From Malurus cyaneus samueli (taxonomy: Eukaryota; Chordata; Aves; Passeriformes; Maluridae), in NCBI GenBank assembly GCA_009741485.1, contig CM019214.1, forward strand, positions 56,201,219 through 56,265,218: a DNA stretch of 64,000 nucleotides. The letters run 5' to 3'. Under the pieces are notes generated by a model that saw only the letters and a list, made by a program, of their open reading frames with translations, was not told the origin of the DNA and ran no database searches. Positions within the stretch are counted from its first letter, which is position 1; each line of letters begins with the position of its first letter. A program made the translations under genes and the position numbers. This document shows positions 49,301 to 61,862 of the stretch, one piece after another.

Positions 49301-50700
49301 AAAGCCTTTCCATGTCTGGCAGCTTGGATATGGTGTACAAGGTTTAGACTACAGATATTTTGAATCTTTACTGGCACAGAAAAGATGCTGAGGTTTTTGG
49401 AAGGAAATAAGAGATTGCTGGATACTGCAGAGTGTTTTCTTAAGTTTAGGCAATCTATAGTATCCAAGCAGAGCAGGAAAGTGCACCAGAGTGTAAATGC
49501 TGCTGCTCTCATGTTAACATTCTAATAGAAATGTAGCAGGTTATTAGAGCAGTCCAGAGCAGCAAATTATTTACATCTTATAAACAAATAGCGCCTCTGG
49601 CTTCGCAGGGTTTACTGTCACACAAGTTGAGTACTTAGAATCTAAACAAATATGTTTAATGTGTGACACTGGGTGAAATGCATTGACTTGTGATCAGACT
49701 AAACCATTTAACAGTGCCTCTGGCCTTAGATTCTAAGAGTGTATCCAAGCCACTGTCCCAGTTAGTTCAGTTAGCTGTTTCCAATAATGACACACTAATG
49801 ACTTTTTTTCATACCAAATCTCACTGTAAATTATTATGGGTATCAGGGGAAAAAATTCTTTCTCAGCTCCAGTAGGAAAATGAATTTTCTGTTTGTTCAG
49901 GAAAATGAGTTAATTTTATTTCAGTAAATTATCAGATAATATGTTTTTTGTTTCAGACCCAGCTGTTGCAGATGGAGTAATGGACTTCACTCACAAGAGA
50001 GAAGATATGCTTTATACAAAATAATGAGTTAACAAAATGTAATATTGATGAGACAAAGATTTAACAAGATTTGATGACAAGGTACATTTGATTATTTATT
50101 GCATAGAGAACAGGGTCATATAAAACTGTTGGAGTATTGCCCATCAAGTCATGGTTCTGGAAAAATGCCTTTGCTTTCTAAACTCCATCTCAAAGAGACA
50201 CCTAGATGCAGCTAGATCCAATCCTAAGCCCAAACCTGATCAATGGTTTATGTCTAAAGGATCAGATGTGCACAATCATACTTCATATAACTTAGTTAAG
50301 ATTTCAGAGTTAAGAATTCTATTAATCACTTACTGGGAATCTCTTATAGTAAGGAATTTGTCAGCCTCAAGGAGTAACTTTGAGAGGTATCCCTACTAAA
50401 GGGGAGATCCTGGTGTGCCACCCAGGGCTGTGCAGGAGAGCTCAGCATGCCCAGGCTGTTCATTATTTATAGAACAGTGATTTACTTACAGTCATATTTT
50501 CATGCCAACAAGAGGACTAGGTCACTGCTTCCAGACAGGCCCTAGAAATGTTGCCATTGGGTCCCCAAACTTCAGAGTAAGCTGAATTCAGCCATCACAG
50601 ACCCCTTTAATGGTCATCATGACATTTTTTAAAGAATTACATAGTGCTGCATTTCTTGTATCTTGCATCAAGAATTATTTATGTTGTCTTTTCTACTTTA
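46339..50700. other. Intergenic sequence, about 4.4 kb, no gene recognised
   Basis: A 120-codon minus-strand frame (46689-47051) and a 139-codon minus-strand frame (49093-49512) are the longest non-repeat frames in the window. The second starts with a hydrophobic signal-like stretch (MRAAAFTLWCTFLLCL). Neither has a domain I recognise, and frames of this length are expected by chance in 64 kb. A (GT)n run lies at 47179-47194 and a CA-rich run near 48849-48867. Confidence 0.5.
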
Positions 50701-50738
50701 CATATATATAATAATATATATACTATATATATATATTT
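50701..50738. repeat. (AT)n tract
   Basis: Alternating A/T sequence (ATATATATAATAATATATAT and following) interrupted by CT near its centre. It is self-complementary. Confidence 0.9.
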
Positions 50739-53700
50739 GCTTACAGTACCCATGGTACTTCATTACAAAGAAAGCATTTCATGTCATGTGACTCACATAT
50801 TTGGGCTTGTGCACAGACAAAAATTAAGGGTGAGTGGACAAGTTAATGATATCTGCTCTCCATTTTTGTAGCCTCTCTCATTGCTGGAACAAGTGTAGGA
50901 CTTGTTCATTCAGCCTGTGAGAGTGGTAGGTGCTATTACTGTTCACTTCAGCAACCACTGAAATGCAGCAAGTACAGAAAAATATACATGAGCATTGCAT
51001 AAATTGAAGCAGAAAGTCTAGAAGAATAGCACAACCAGTTGAAACCCAAGGAAATGTAGGTTTTTGCCCATTTTTTTGTAGGGTTTTACCCTATTTACCC
51101 AAGTTGGGATGAAACCATGAGAACAGAAACTAGTCTAATGAAGTGTTCAATGGGATCTAAAGTTGCTTCATTCTCTGAGTTCATACAAACAATGACATAT
51201 CAAGGGGCACAAAACACATTCCCCTGAGGGATTGGGGGCAAACCTGTGTCTGCTACCAAAATGCAAAGTCAAAAATAGGCCAAAGAGCATTAGAACCTTA
51301 TGGTTCTTACCTTAAGCAGCCTAGATTTCACTATTCCATTCTTATTAATGTATCTCAGTAGCTTTGAGTCATCCATAAATACTAACATATGTCAGGCACT
51401 GCAATAAAGTCTTAAGGATGGAATTCATCACATGTAATTTCAGCCATCTGAAGTTTAGTCACCTAGATTTAATTCTTTGTTCAGTAGAAGCATCTCTCTC
51501 CCTCTCTCCCTCATTCCTCATTAGAATTGAACATTTCACTAGACATCTAACTTTTAGACAGTGAATATCAGAAGGCAGGAACTACCGGATCTAAATATTA
51601 AAATAAAAAAGGAAGGAAAAACCCACCAGAAACAAACAAAAGAAACAAACAAAAAAAAACCCAAATGAGCCAAATACAACAAAAAAAAAAGGCAAGAAAT
51701 CTAGAGTACCAAATTCTTACTTCGAGGAATTTTTGTGAGCTGTAGAAAAGGTTGGATTACACTCTACCTTGTCAATGGAGTGTTTTGCATTTTGACTGCT
51801 TCAGTTTTATTGTGTAGAGATTGAGAGAAGGTTGATTTTCCATGGTTAATCTTCTTTAAAAGGACAGGTTTGGTTTTTTTCCCCTTATAACTTTGTTTTT
51901 AATAGTGCATCACAGAGGAAATAAAACATACTCAGTGCGTACGTGTCCTGAAAACTGTAGTCTCAGGAGCATGTTGCTTGGTATTTTATGTAAAAACACA
52001 AGTCTGTCTCTGCACTTGTTAGAAGTCCCTATGAAAAAGAAACATTTTAAAAAAGCATGGTTAAATGTAATGTTCATTCTTGTAACACACAAAAATTTTA
52101 TATGGCAGATAGGCAGATATGTCAAAAAATAAAGGGATATGATTTGATACCATTTGATACTCATTCCTTGAAATGTGATTCAGAGCAGAATGAGAATACA
52201 TGCACTGCTAATGCTCAGTCTGCTTTTGCTGGAAAAGTTATGTTAGATTTCATAACAAGTTGAATCCTTTCAACATATAATGCAAAGTGAAATACATGGA
52301 AAAGAGATTCCCAATTCTATATTTAAACTTCACATTTCTTCAAAAAATATTAACTTTAAATTACTACACAGTATCAAGATGTTAGGCTTATGGATAGTAA
52401 CAAGACAATCCCATCTGGAAATGAATGGAGTCCAACAGGATACATATATAGAAGGGTCATATATCCCTGCCCTCTTCTTGTTCTGTTACTTGCATACTTG
52501 GTTTTGGCTGCCATGTCAAAAGCAAAATTAATTGTAGGCTAGGACCTTCAGTCTTGCTGAAGATTCTGTATCTGAATCACTACTCACATTCAGTTTTCAG
52601 TTCTGAAATATCTGGAAAGTAAATGGCACTATTTGTCTTGTGCAAGTAGCCACAAAGCAAGTGAACATAACGGCAGACATTTCACATGTCTTTGGAATGA
52701 TTATATATGAAGACTAAAAATCAATAAATATGACATTGAAAACATTAAAGCAAGAAAGAAAATGCTAAAAACTTTTAAAAAGCAACTAAGGTAATAACAT
52801 ATTTAATGTTAAATAAAATTTAATTTTTACCAAAAACCCTGTCTGCAATTCATAGAATATAAAAGTCATCTCATTAGTGATGATATACCTGTTCTAAACC
52901 TCTACTTGTAATGTAACTTCTGCATTAAAATGGAATGTGTTCTAAAAAAATGTCATTGCAGACAAACATTTTTATCCAATTAACTGGTAAATATTCTAGA
53001 AATGTATTTCTTCTTTCTCTGTGGCCTTGAACATTAAAGAAGTTGGTGTTAGATAAATAGAGCAAGACTGGATAAACAATCTTTACAATTATACAACAAT
53101 AAATGAAGAATGACAGTTCAGTGTTATGATAAAAGTCTCTAGGGCTCTTCTTTATTTGCTTACTTGTTTAATACAAACATCTGCATGATAAATTCTGTGT
53201 GCATGTGGACAGAATGTGTCCAAGAAGTTTCTATACTAGAAATTATTTCACACATTTATAAATTAAAAAAGAAGATTGAGTAAAAATGTTTAAATATAAA
53301 ATGCATAAAGATGTAAAATAAAATGGCATTGTAAGCATGGAACCTATCTAAATTTCACAAAATGCCATTTGCTGTAGTGCAAATCACTTATAGTTATGAG
53401 AAATATTTCCTATATTGCATTTTTTTTATTGTCATAGAAGTGGGTCTGCAAAGCAGGTCAAATGCTTAACCATTATGATGGCATTTTGACATCTAAAGTT
53501 TCCTAATTTTTTTAATTGAATAAGAGGTCAAATATTCTCCAAGTTACTCACGAGCAATGAAGACAGACAGTCCAGAGGATGAATCAATTCACTAAAGGGT
53601 CCTCTTTAGGTTTCCAATTATTGTGGAAAAAGTGGTCATGCTCCCAATTTTGGTAAGTCAAATAAAGTTCAGAAGAGTATATCTAGAACTTTTTTATGTT

Positions 53701-53985
53701 CTTGCCTTTAAGCATAGGTGGCAGCACATTTTCAAAAGGCAAATAACAATTCTCTCATGTTGACATACCAAAAAAAAGCCTCAGAGAGAAAATATGTGCG
53801 GTTATAGTATGTGTCAGTTTCTAATGCACTTTGACCTTCTTTATTTTTGCAATTGTTCTTGGCACAAAGGTATTGACTTTTTCATAGGGACAGAGGTTCA
53901 TGACAAGCATTTTAGAATTATGACTTACTGGAGGTTGGTAAGCTATTTATTGCATTTGTACCAAGTTGTGCAGTTTTCTTCATTG
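50739..53985. other. Intergenic AT-rich sequence
   Basis: No gene or transposon recognised. A CT-rich run (TCTCTCTCCCTCTCTCCCTC) lies near 51492, and an A/C-rich tract with AAACAAAC repeats at 51615-51695. Confidence 0.5.
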
Positions 53986-54200
53986 GGTTTGGATTGGTTT
54001 GGTTTGTTTTTGGTTTTTTTGTTTTTTTTTTTTTGTTTTTTTTTTTTTTTTTGTTTTTTTGTTTTTTTGTTTTTTGGTGGTTTGTTTGTTTGGATTTGGT
54101 TGTTGTTGTTGGTTGGTTGATTGGGTTGGGTTGGATTGGGTTAGGTTGGATTGGGTTGGGTTGTTTTGTTTTATTTTGTTTTGTTTTATTTGGGGTGTTT
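53986..54200. repeat. T/G low-complexity tract with G-rich core
   Basis: The left part is runs of 7-16 T separated by single G (54005-54075). The centre (54109-54162) is built of GGTT, GGGTTGGG and GGATTGGGTTAGG units. The right part is (TTTTG)n and (TTTTA). The core has five GGG runs on the plus strand, several joined by TT, so a G-quadruplex could form. A 175-codon minus-strand frame at 53918-54445 consists mainly of Lys, Gln, Asn and Pro encoded by this tract and is not a gene. Confidence 0.9.
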
Positions 54201-56639
54201 GTTCTATTATTTCTTGATATTTTGTACATATTGGGAATATGGATGCAGTTTATTAGCCATGCATTGCAGCAGGATTTGGAAAGGAGATGAGCCTGAAAGA
54301 GGTTGAAGATAGGCAAGGAGAAATAAAAGAGAGAGAAATAACCAATACTATCACGAGAAAATGAAATCCAGTCAGGACTGGGAAGACAAGCAGACAGGGG
54401 TGGGAATCCCAAATAAAGAACCATGCAACCTTGATACTGTCCCATTCTGATATGGCGTTTAATTACAGACCTTTTTTTTTTTTTTTCTACCTTACCCCTA
54501 CCTCTTTCAGGCTGAAGGACAGTGGCTCAGGAAACTGCAGCTATTCAGTGATTTGTTTCATCCTTATTGTTCAGTGTGTGTCCCTAGGTGTTATTTACTG
54601 CATGCTATTGAAACCCTTCTTTGTATACAGAATTATTAATTTCCTCATAGACTCATTCCAACCTTCACTTCAGCTGATTCAGCCCTTAGCTATATTCAGT
54701 CTCTGCCCATTAACTAAAATATACCTACTGATTTACTCTTTTACCAGCTCTCCCCCTCAGATCATTCTTCCAGCCCCACTACATAGTTCACAGAGAATAG
54801 AGCTGCTGACTCCCAAGGCTGTAAAGGAGTGAGCTTTTTAATTTTATTAATGTTCACTAATGACTTTATTAATGCTCAGTAAGTATTTAATTTCATTGGT
54901 TTATGTTTTCTCTTAAGAGCACACACTCTGTCCTCCTGAGCTGTGCTGTATTTTGTATTGGCTGGCTAGCAGAGAAGTTCATTTGTCCAGTGCCATTACT
55001 GCCATCTGCCTTGTCAGGCCTTTCTTGAAAATGAAACAGTGAAATGTTGTGTCTCAACAACTTCGCCCTTGGTTAAATAAATAAGCTATAACTGTAGCTG
55101 TAACATCATTATCTGAGTATGAGTCTGAAGGTCTTGCAGTTTATTATGGTGATGCAGCCATTACATTGCAACTTGACTTTATTCACCTTGTGCATAACAG
55201 CATTTGCACAACACTTGGGATGTTATTGGGAAAAGGCTCTTCAAATCTACAATTGCAAATCTATTCTAAGATTCTTCCCCTCATGGACAAAACCCCCTTT
55301 AGTCTTTCTCGCTTTCATAATCTCTGTCCTTGGACTCTTTGTTTAGCCTATTTGAACTCATTCCTGCTCACTGGCTTTTAGGCAGAAAGCACTGAATGTT
55401 ACCAAATGTGGTGTGTGCAGTGACAACACAGATGGTGTTTCTGAAAGATAAATTAGGATGGAACACTGTAACAGCCAACTAGTACCAGCATTACTTAGGA
55501 GAAGAGGAAACACATTCTCAACTGATATAATTATGATAGATTCAAGTCAATTAATGCTTTAAATTATTAATATTAGATCTGTATTGTCAAGCTTAGTTGG
55601 AGGATTCAAAGTCCTCAAGAAGGAACAGCAAATAGTAATAATGATAACATTGCATTTCCATGCACCATATGTTGACCTAATGCTGTGCAACGCAGATACA
55701 GTGAGATTCCTTGACAGCAACACATTTCTAATTCTGTGCATGAATTATCTTATTCACAGTCTTGCCTCTACATTACAACAAAACTAATTGACAAAAAATA
55801 TCATTTGAACTACATGAAGTTGGCACTGTAAATCCTCTGGGAAATTTGTGTCTAGGTAATTACCAGAGCCTGAAAACTAGGGAGACCAGAGTTATGCACA
55901 TGGTAACTCAAGCCTAGTTGTTGTCTTTGGGCAAAGTCACAATACACATATAATTCAGTCATTCAGCTCTTGCAGATGGTGTGAACTCTAGGGGTTTAAG
56001 TCACTTTTACTTTTTAAGAGTCCTTACACCATGATTTTTCAAGGCTGATTTTGTGTTGAGCTAAGCAACATTTTATACCATGCAGCAGGGGCAAATTTCT
56101 GGCATATGCATTTAAACACTGAATTTCATATATGAAAACAAACAACCCAAAAAACACCCCCAAATCAAACAAACAACCTCTCCCCCAAATCAAACCACAG
56201 ATTAAATTAATAATACTTTTCGTGAATTATATGAGTTATTTCGATTTCTTTTGGGGGGTTTTCTTTGATTAGTCCAATGAAACAGAATTGCAACATTATA
56301 CTGAAGCATTAATTCCTTATCACAATTTCTTGATAGTACCCAGAATGAAGAAACAGAAATATTATACATCAGTATAATAAAGAAAAGCAAAAACAAAGAA
56401 GAAAAAAAAAAAGAGAAGAAAAGTCAGTGGAATAGGGTGATAATTAATTCTTAGAAATCTTTTTACGGGGTTTGAAAATACTGTGTCCATACGTGACTAT
56501 GACTCAACAGAGTATTGTATGGTTTCTTGAACAAGAGATATTGTCTCAGATCTGTGCTAAACACGCCTTCAGCTTGTGTTTTCAGACTTGAACATTTAAG
56601 TCAATCTCTTTTCAATAAAATCATGTGCTGAAAAGGATG
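54201..56639. other. Intergenic sequence, about 2.4 kb
   Basis: A 133-codon frame at 54431-54832 crosses a T tract and has no recognisable domain. A/C-rich text (ACAAACAACCCAAAAAACAC) lies near 56140. No gene or repeat family was identified. Confidence 0.5.
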
Positions 56640-57490
56640 TCTGTTTGTTTCTTTCATCATTCCTGCTTATCTAATTTAATAAAATCTTGTAACTTGTTCT
56701 AGGCCCTTTTTCATCTTTTATTGTTTTTCAGAAACAGATTTTCTTTGCCTCACCTTTTCCACAGATATTTATATTTCTCAACATACAATTAACATTATGA
56801 CTATCTTTCCTTCTTTGCTTCATCCTCAGTTTGCCCTACAGAATTTTCTTCTGATTTAGGTATGTTTTGTAATCAGCTGCCACTCTCTTAACTACCTCTT
56901 TGCTCCAATATCTTTCATATCAAGCCGAAAGCATATTATACTCTTTGCAGACTTTAAAACTCCCTGTATTTTACATCTTTTTTCTATTTAAATTCTTTTA
57001 ATCATATACTGGATGCTTTGTCATACTATCTGTATTGACTTTCTTTTGGTCAATGATATCTACTTTCTTCCCAGAAGCAAATACTATACCTTATGCTTTA
57101 ATCAAATTACTCTGTCCGAAGAAATTTTTTGTTTAGTGATTACTTTCTAATTGCAAGTATCTCATCTTCTTCTTTCCTGGCTGGCTGCCTTCAACCTTGT
57201 TAAGTTCGCTCTAAGTGCAATATAACCCTCTTTTGTTTCCATGACTGTGTTTGTTCTTGTTTCTTTCACTGTTTGACTGTTCTTTAGACTTCTTCAGCAA
57301 ATCTTTTTCTTTCTCTCCATACATTAAAGAATTATCTCCATTTTACCCCATGAAAATGTCATCCTCATTCCTGCATGTATTTATGCTTCAAGACAAATTT
57401 AGCATGTTTAATCAGAGATGATAATCTCTCTTTCTCCGTCCACTCCTACCAGTTTACCATTTTCTGCTGATGCACTCTCTTCTGATTCTC
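56640..57490 (-). other. Strongly pyrimidine-biased block; possible decayed minus-strand coding element
   Basis: Over about 850 bases the plus strand is dominated by T and C with few G, for example CTTTCCTTCTTTGCTTCATC and TCTTTTTCTTTCTCTCC. The minus strand is therefore purine-rich. One minus-strand frame between about 57310 and 56700 reads through with only a handful of stops and yields Lys/Glu-rich text such as EKEKDLLKKSKEQSNSE. The compositional bias alone reduces stop codons, so this is weak. I did not recognise a family; an eroded retroelement or retrocopy on the minus strand is one possibility. Confidence 0.3.
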
Positions 57491-59354
57491 ACATTGTTGA
57501 TAGTGAGAGTAAACAGAATCCAGTCCAATATTAGCACCTAAAGGATGCCCAGGTACTGAAATGAGACTGGTCTCCTTCCCTAGATTTTCCATGTTATCAC
57601 TCTTGTAGATCACAGTGTGACGTTTTCCTTTTTGAAGATATCAGGATACTTTTATCTTTCAAAGACAAGAGAGAGTAATGTTGTAATGCTGTCAGAAAAA
57701 ATCCCTCAAAACCAACAGATTTATCCCATCTGATGAAACTCAGGGTAAAATGTGCCATTTAGATGTCCAATTGAATTAAAATTTCAAGATTTATATCAGC
57801 ATTGCTTTATTGCCAATTCTTTGTATACAACCCACAATACTTTACCGTATTTTTCTTTCCTTTTTTGTGATCTGGAAGTTTTTTTGTTTATATAAATTTC
57901 ACAATCAAAAAATAACTAAGCAATTAAATATTTTTGTCCTCTACTGTTACACTTTGCTTCTAAGCAACAAATTTTTTTATGTTCTGGGTTGAACAAGGTA
58001 ACTTATAAGAAACCGCACATGATTTTCACATAGCTGACTCTGTTTTTCTATACTACATTTTGCTTTTCTACTGTGTTGTTACTACTAGTCATTAACTGAT
58101 ATACTTTTTTTTTTTTTTAACAATAATTGTGTTACTGTTTTTGGAGAAAAACCAAACTCATACTCGTTTCTTCGTACTGTTGCAGTTTTCAATGGGATTT
58201 CAGTACTAGCAAGTATTAATACTGCTTGTTTCTCTCATCACTTGCTTTTATTGAAATTTCAATTTCAATTAAATCTGATGATTAAAGAATATGGACAAGA
58301 AATTATTTCAATATGTGTGTTGAGTTTGGTTATTTTTTTTTTTTTTGCTTTTTGTTTGTTTGTTTTTTTCTTTAATAATTTCTTTTTTGATCAATCTGTC
58401 ATACCATATAGTGTATGATGCTGCAGTTCAAAGAAATCACATTGCTGTTCATTACTTATTCATTATCCTTTTCTTTAAGGACTTTTCAGGGCTGAGATTT
58501 CTTGTAATTCCTACCTGTCAACAAAAACTCAGCCATTGATTTCAATAGCTCTTGAAAGGTATGCACAAATTATGCTAAATGGTATGTTTGCTTTTCTTTT
58601 TTGTCTTTATGGAACTTCCTGGTCTAAAAGTCATCTTCCTTACCAACACGTATTTAAAAGTTAGAGCTCTAGCCTGAGTCACACGTATTGACAAGTATTA
58701 TGAGTTTTATATTCTATCATAAACATAGACTATTCATTTAGTTTGGGGGAGTTGCTGATTTCTACTATACATTTAATTTATTCCTACAATGTTCTATATT
58801 GTTTCCACTCCACAGTAAGATAATATGAATAACTAGCTCAAATATAAACATCTTCTAGATGAATTATGAATTGGGTGAAATTAATTACATTCCTCTATAT
58901 GTAACTTCCGTCCACAAAACTTTCATAAAATATTTACTATAAACATTTTAAAAGGGTATGATAGAATATTTCATATTATTTTATCCTGTTAGCTTTCAAA
59001 AAAGTCCTACCATATTGCTTGTTATTTAATGAAAAGAAAGTAAACAAAATACTAAACCTGATAAAAAATAGACAATTTTTCCAACAGAACAATACTTTTT
59101 ACTTAGGCAACAGTTAGTTTTAGACAAAGCATGGCACATTTAAACATAGCAAATGAGGCAGTTTGAATCATATTGCAGATATATTTGCTTTTCTATAGTA
59201 GTACTATAACAATTAATTTGATAGTCTATTAAAACACACGTAGTACTACAAAATTTATAATTTGTTTAATATTCTCTATTCACTCAAGTAAAATGAAAGA
59301 AAATGTTTACAAATATGCATACTATTTAATGCAAACAAACGAATATAGAATATC
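57491..59354. other. Intergenic AT-rich sequence
   Basis: No gene was recognised. T runs lie at 58106-58119 and 58333-58346, followed by GTTTGTTTG. Confidence 0.5.
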
Positions 59355-59700
59355 AAATCATTGAATTATTTGGATGGGACTTTTCAAGACCATCTTGTCC
59401 TCACCATTTGCAACACTCACAAACATCTTCTAACAAATGACCTCTCTCAAAGCTCCATTCAATCGCAATTTGAACACTGCCAGGGATAGACCATCCTCAA
59501 CTTCCTTTTGGAAATCTACTCTAAACCTATCCTCTTTCAGTTTAAAACAATTATCCTCACTGCAGGCTTGGCAGAAAGTTTCACTCCAGCTTTCATATGA
59601 GCCCCCTATAACTATTGTAAGGCCACAAAAAATCTTCTTCAGGCCAAACAACCTCAACTATCTCAGCCTTTCTTCTTTTGGAGAGACATCATTATCATAA
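59355..59700 (-). mobile_element. CR1 LINE 3' end, minus strand
   Basis: The plus strand is the complement of a CR1 3' end: ATTATTTGGATGGGACTTTT, GACCATCTTGTCC, ACACTGCCAGGGATAGACCA, TCAACTTCCTTTTGGAAATC, AACCTATCCTCTTTCAGTTT, ACTGCAGGCTTGGCAGAAAG, CCAGCTTTCATATGAGCCCC and GGCCAAACAACCTCAACTAT. A central portion (the usual CACCCTCACTGTAAAGAATTTC section) is missing. Reading frames at 59430-59700 on both strands derive from the element. Confidence 0.9.
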
Positions 59701-60011
59701 CAGTGGTCAGTTGATATCTTCCTTATTACTTCGGACTTGCAATTAATTTACCTCTTTTTATTTCCATTTATTTTTTATTTTTTCTATTTAAATATCAGTC
59801 TGTCTCATCCTTGATAACTGTGAAAATATCTATTAACAAAACCACTTGTTGATTAAGTAAGATTTATCGAGTAAGCTTTGATCAATACGGTCAGGGGGAA
59901 AAAATCCATCTTTAGTTTTGTTGCTGTCCTCTGATGAGTGGCAAATCTTCCAACAGTTTATATAATATGCATTTCTATTTAACCTCTTGACTTTCTCAAT
60001 CTTTATTCAAT
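59701..60011. other. Spacer between two CR1 elements
   Basis: AT-rich, with nothing recognised in about 310 bases. Confidence 0.5.
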
Positions 60012-61862
60012 CACCATGACACCTGCTGGACAAGCTGCACAGTAAGCTGTAAAGTGTCCAGGAGGTTCTTGGAGTGTGGTGAGGATAATTTCTTAATCCA
60101 GATTACAGTCAACCCAAAAGAAGAAGCATGACAAGACCTGATGTTCACCAGTAGGAAAGAACTAATTAGAGAGGACAAAATTGAAGTCCTGGGCTGCTCG
60201 CGTTGTGGTGGAATTCACATTTTTGAGGAATGTGGGCCAGATGAAGGGTTGAGCCAGAACCCTGAATTTTAGGAAAGCAAACTTTCAGTTGTTGAAGAAG
60301 TTCTTGGATATGACTCACTAGGAAACTGCCCTCTGGGAGAAGGGAGCTGAACAGAGCTGACAGTGCAATAAGGAGATTATTATTAGAGTTCAAGAGCTCT
60401 CAAAGCAGACAAGGAAGGTAGGAGATCCAGCATGGCTGAATAAGGACTACAGTGTAAGAAGAAAATGCACAGGGATGTGTATCCAGGGAAGAATATATGG
60501 ATACTGCCTGGATGTGTATGGATGGGATGAGAAAAATGCGCAGTTGAGGCTGAAACTGGAGAAGGATATAGCCAGGTTCCCGGCCAGAAAAGTAAGAATG
60601 AAGAATTTGTATTCCTCGTTCTTAAATAAGGCAGGAGAGCCAGTGACAAACAACATAGAAAATTATGAGACATTAAACATTTTTTTTTGCTACAGTTTAC
60701 AATGGTAATCTTGCTCCCTATATCTCTCAAGTACCTAATCAAGGATTAGGGCAAGGATGGAGGATTGAATAATGTCCTTTATCACAAGTAAAAATCAGAT
60801 TTGAGACCACATGAGGAACCTGAACATGAACAAACTCGAGAGATGGAGGAGATGCATCTCAGGATCCTGGGAGAATTGTCCAGCCATATTCCATCATTTT
60901 GTAAAAATTGTGGTAATCAGGCAGAGATTTCAGGGACTGAAAAAAGATAAACATCATTAAAAGGATAAAAATGAGGACCCTGGGAATTAACAACCAATAA
61001 TCCTCATATTTGTGCCCAGAAAGATCGTGGAACAGATCCTCCTGGAAGAAAGAAATCTCAAAATATATGAAAGATGGGGAACCAACTAGAGAGAGGTAGC
61101 AGGGCTTCTGCAAAGGCAAATCACTCCTGATTATTTGCTGTTGTTCTAGGATGAAGAGACAAATGAAACACCATGGAGGTCATGTAATTGGACTTTTATA
61201 AGGCCCTCAATAGTGTCCCTGTCAACATTTTTGCCACTGTGATGGCTATATGTGAGTCATGAATGGATTGAGAGCAGTCCTGGAGAGAAGGACTTGGGGA
61301 CACTGGTGAATGACAAATTGGATGTTAGCTGGCAGTGTGAGCTTTCAGCCCAGAAAGCCAACTGTATCTTGGACTGCATAAAAAAAAGTGTCACCAGTAG
61401 ATTGCGGGATGTGATTCTCTCTTTCTGTTTAATTCTGGTCAGACCCCGTTTGGAGTTCTGAATCCAGGTGTGGGCTGCAGCACAAGAATGACATGGACCT
61501 GTTAGAGTGGGTGCAGAGTAGGGCCATGAAAATGGTAACAGGAGTATATTTGTATTCGTATACAAATATACTGTGTATATTTGTATACATACACAGTATG
61601 TATATATGTATACAAATACATACTGTGTTTGTATGAACACAGTTCTCATACAAAGACAGGCTTTGAGAGTTTGAGATTGTTCAGCCTGGAGAAGGAACTG
61701 AAAAGACCTTATTGTGAGCTTTCAGTATTTAAAGAGGCTTTTTAGGAATATGAAGAGAGACTTTTTTTACCAAAGCCTGTAGTGAGGTGACAAGGGGTAA
61801 TATTTTTGAACCAAAAGATGTCTAGATTTTATTGGTCAGAGATATAGATAGACAATCTCTAG
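60012..61862 (+). mobile_element. CR1 LINE, longest copy, internally deleted
   Basis: The element starts in the C-terminal part of the CR1 endonuclease domain (GACACCTGCTGGACAAGCTG, CCAGGAGGTTCTTGGAGTG). It continues through the linker, where the translation gives NFRKANFQLL and DPAWLNKD, then FLNKAGEPVT near 60620. The first reverse-transcriptase motif region follows (LDFYKALNSVPVNI in a broken frame, about 61190). It then jumps directly to GEKDLGTLVNDKLDVSWQC (about 61273-61330) and ILDCIKKSVTSRLRDVIL. The stretch that normally carries the FADD/YADD catalytic motif, roughly 150-200 codons, is absent. Several stops and frameshifts break the frame, so the element is dead. An AT-rich palindrome interrupts it at 61544-61640. 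The 3' UTR is cut at about 61862 by the next CR1. A probable remnant of its own tail reappears at 62438. Confidence 0.9.
61544..61630. repeat. AT-rich palindromic microsatellite inside CR1
   Basis: GTATATTTGTA (61544-61554) is complementary to TACAAATATAC (61561-61571) around a 6-base loop. ATTTGTATACATA (61579-61591) is complementary to TATGTATACAAAT (61605-61617) around a 13-base loop. Further TGTGTATA/TATACACA-type arms overlap. The block replaces the few codons between the CR1 sequence equivalent to KMIRGLE and that equivalent to SYEDRL. Cruciform formation is plausible. Confidence 0.88.

Noticed and set aside
53918..54445. 175-codon minus-strand open frame, the longest in the window
   Set aside because: Most of it is Lys/Gln/Asn/Pro repeats encoded by the T/G low-complexity tract at 53986-54200. 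No domain is present.
54431..54832. 133-codon plus-strand open frame
   Set aside because: It runs across a T tract and has no recognisable domain or gene context. The length is within chance expectation.
60383..60742. 119-codon minus-strand frame
   Set aside because: It is antisense to the CR1 ORF2 remnant.
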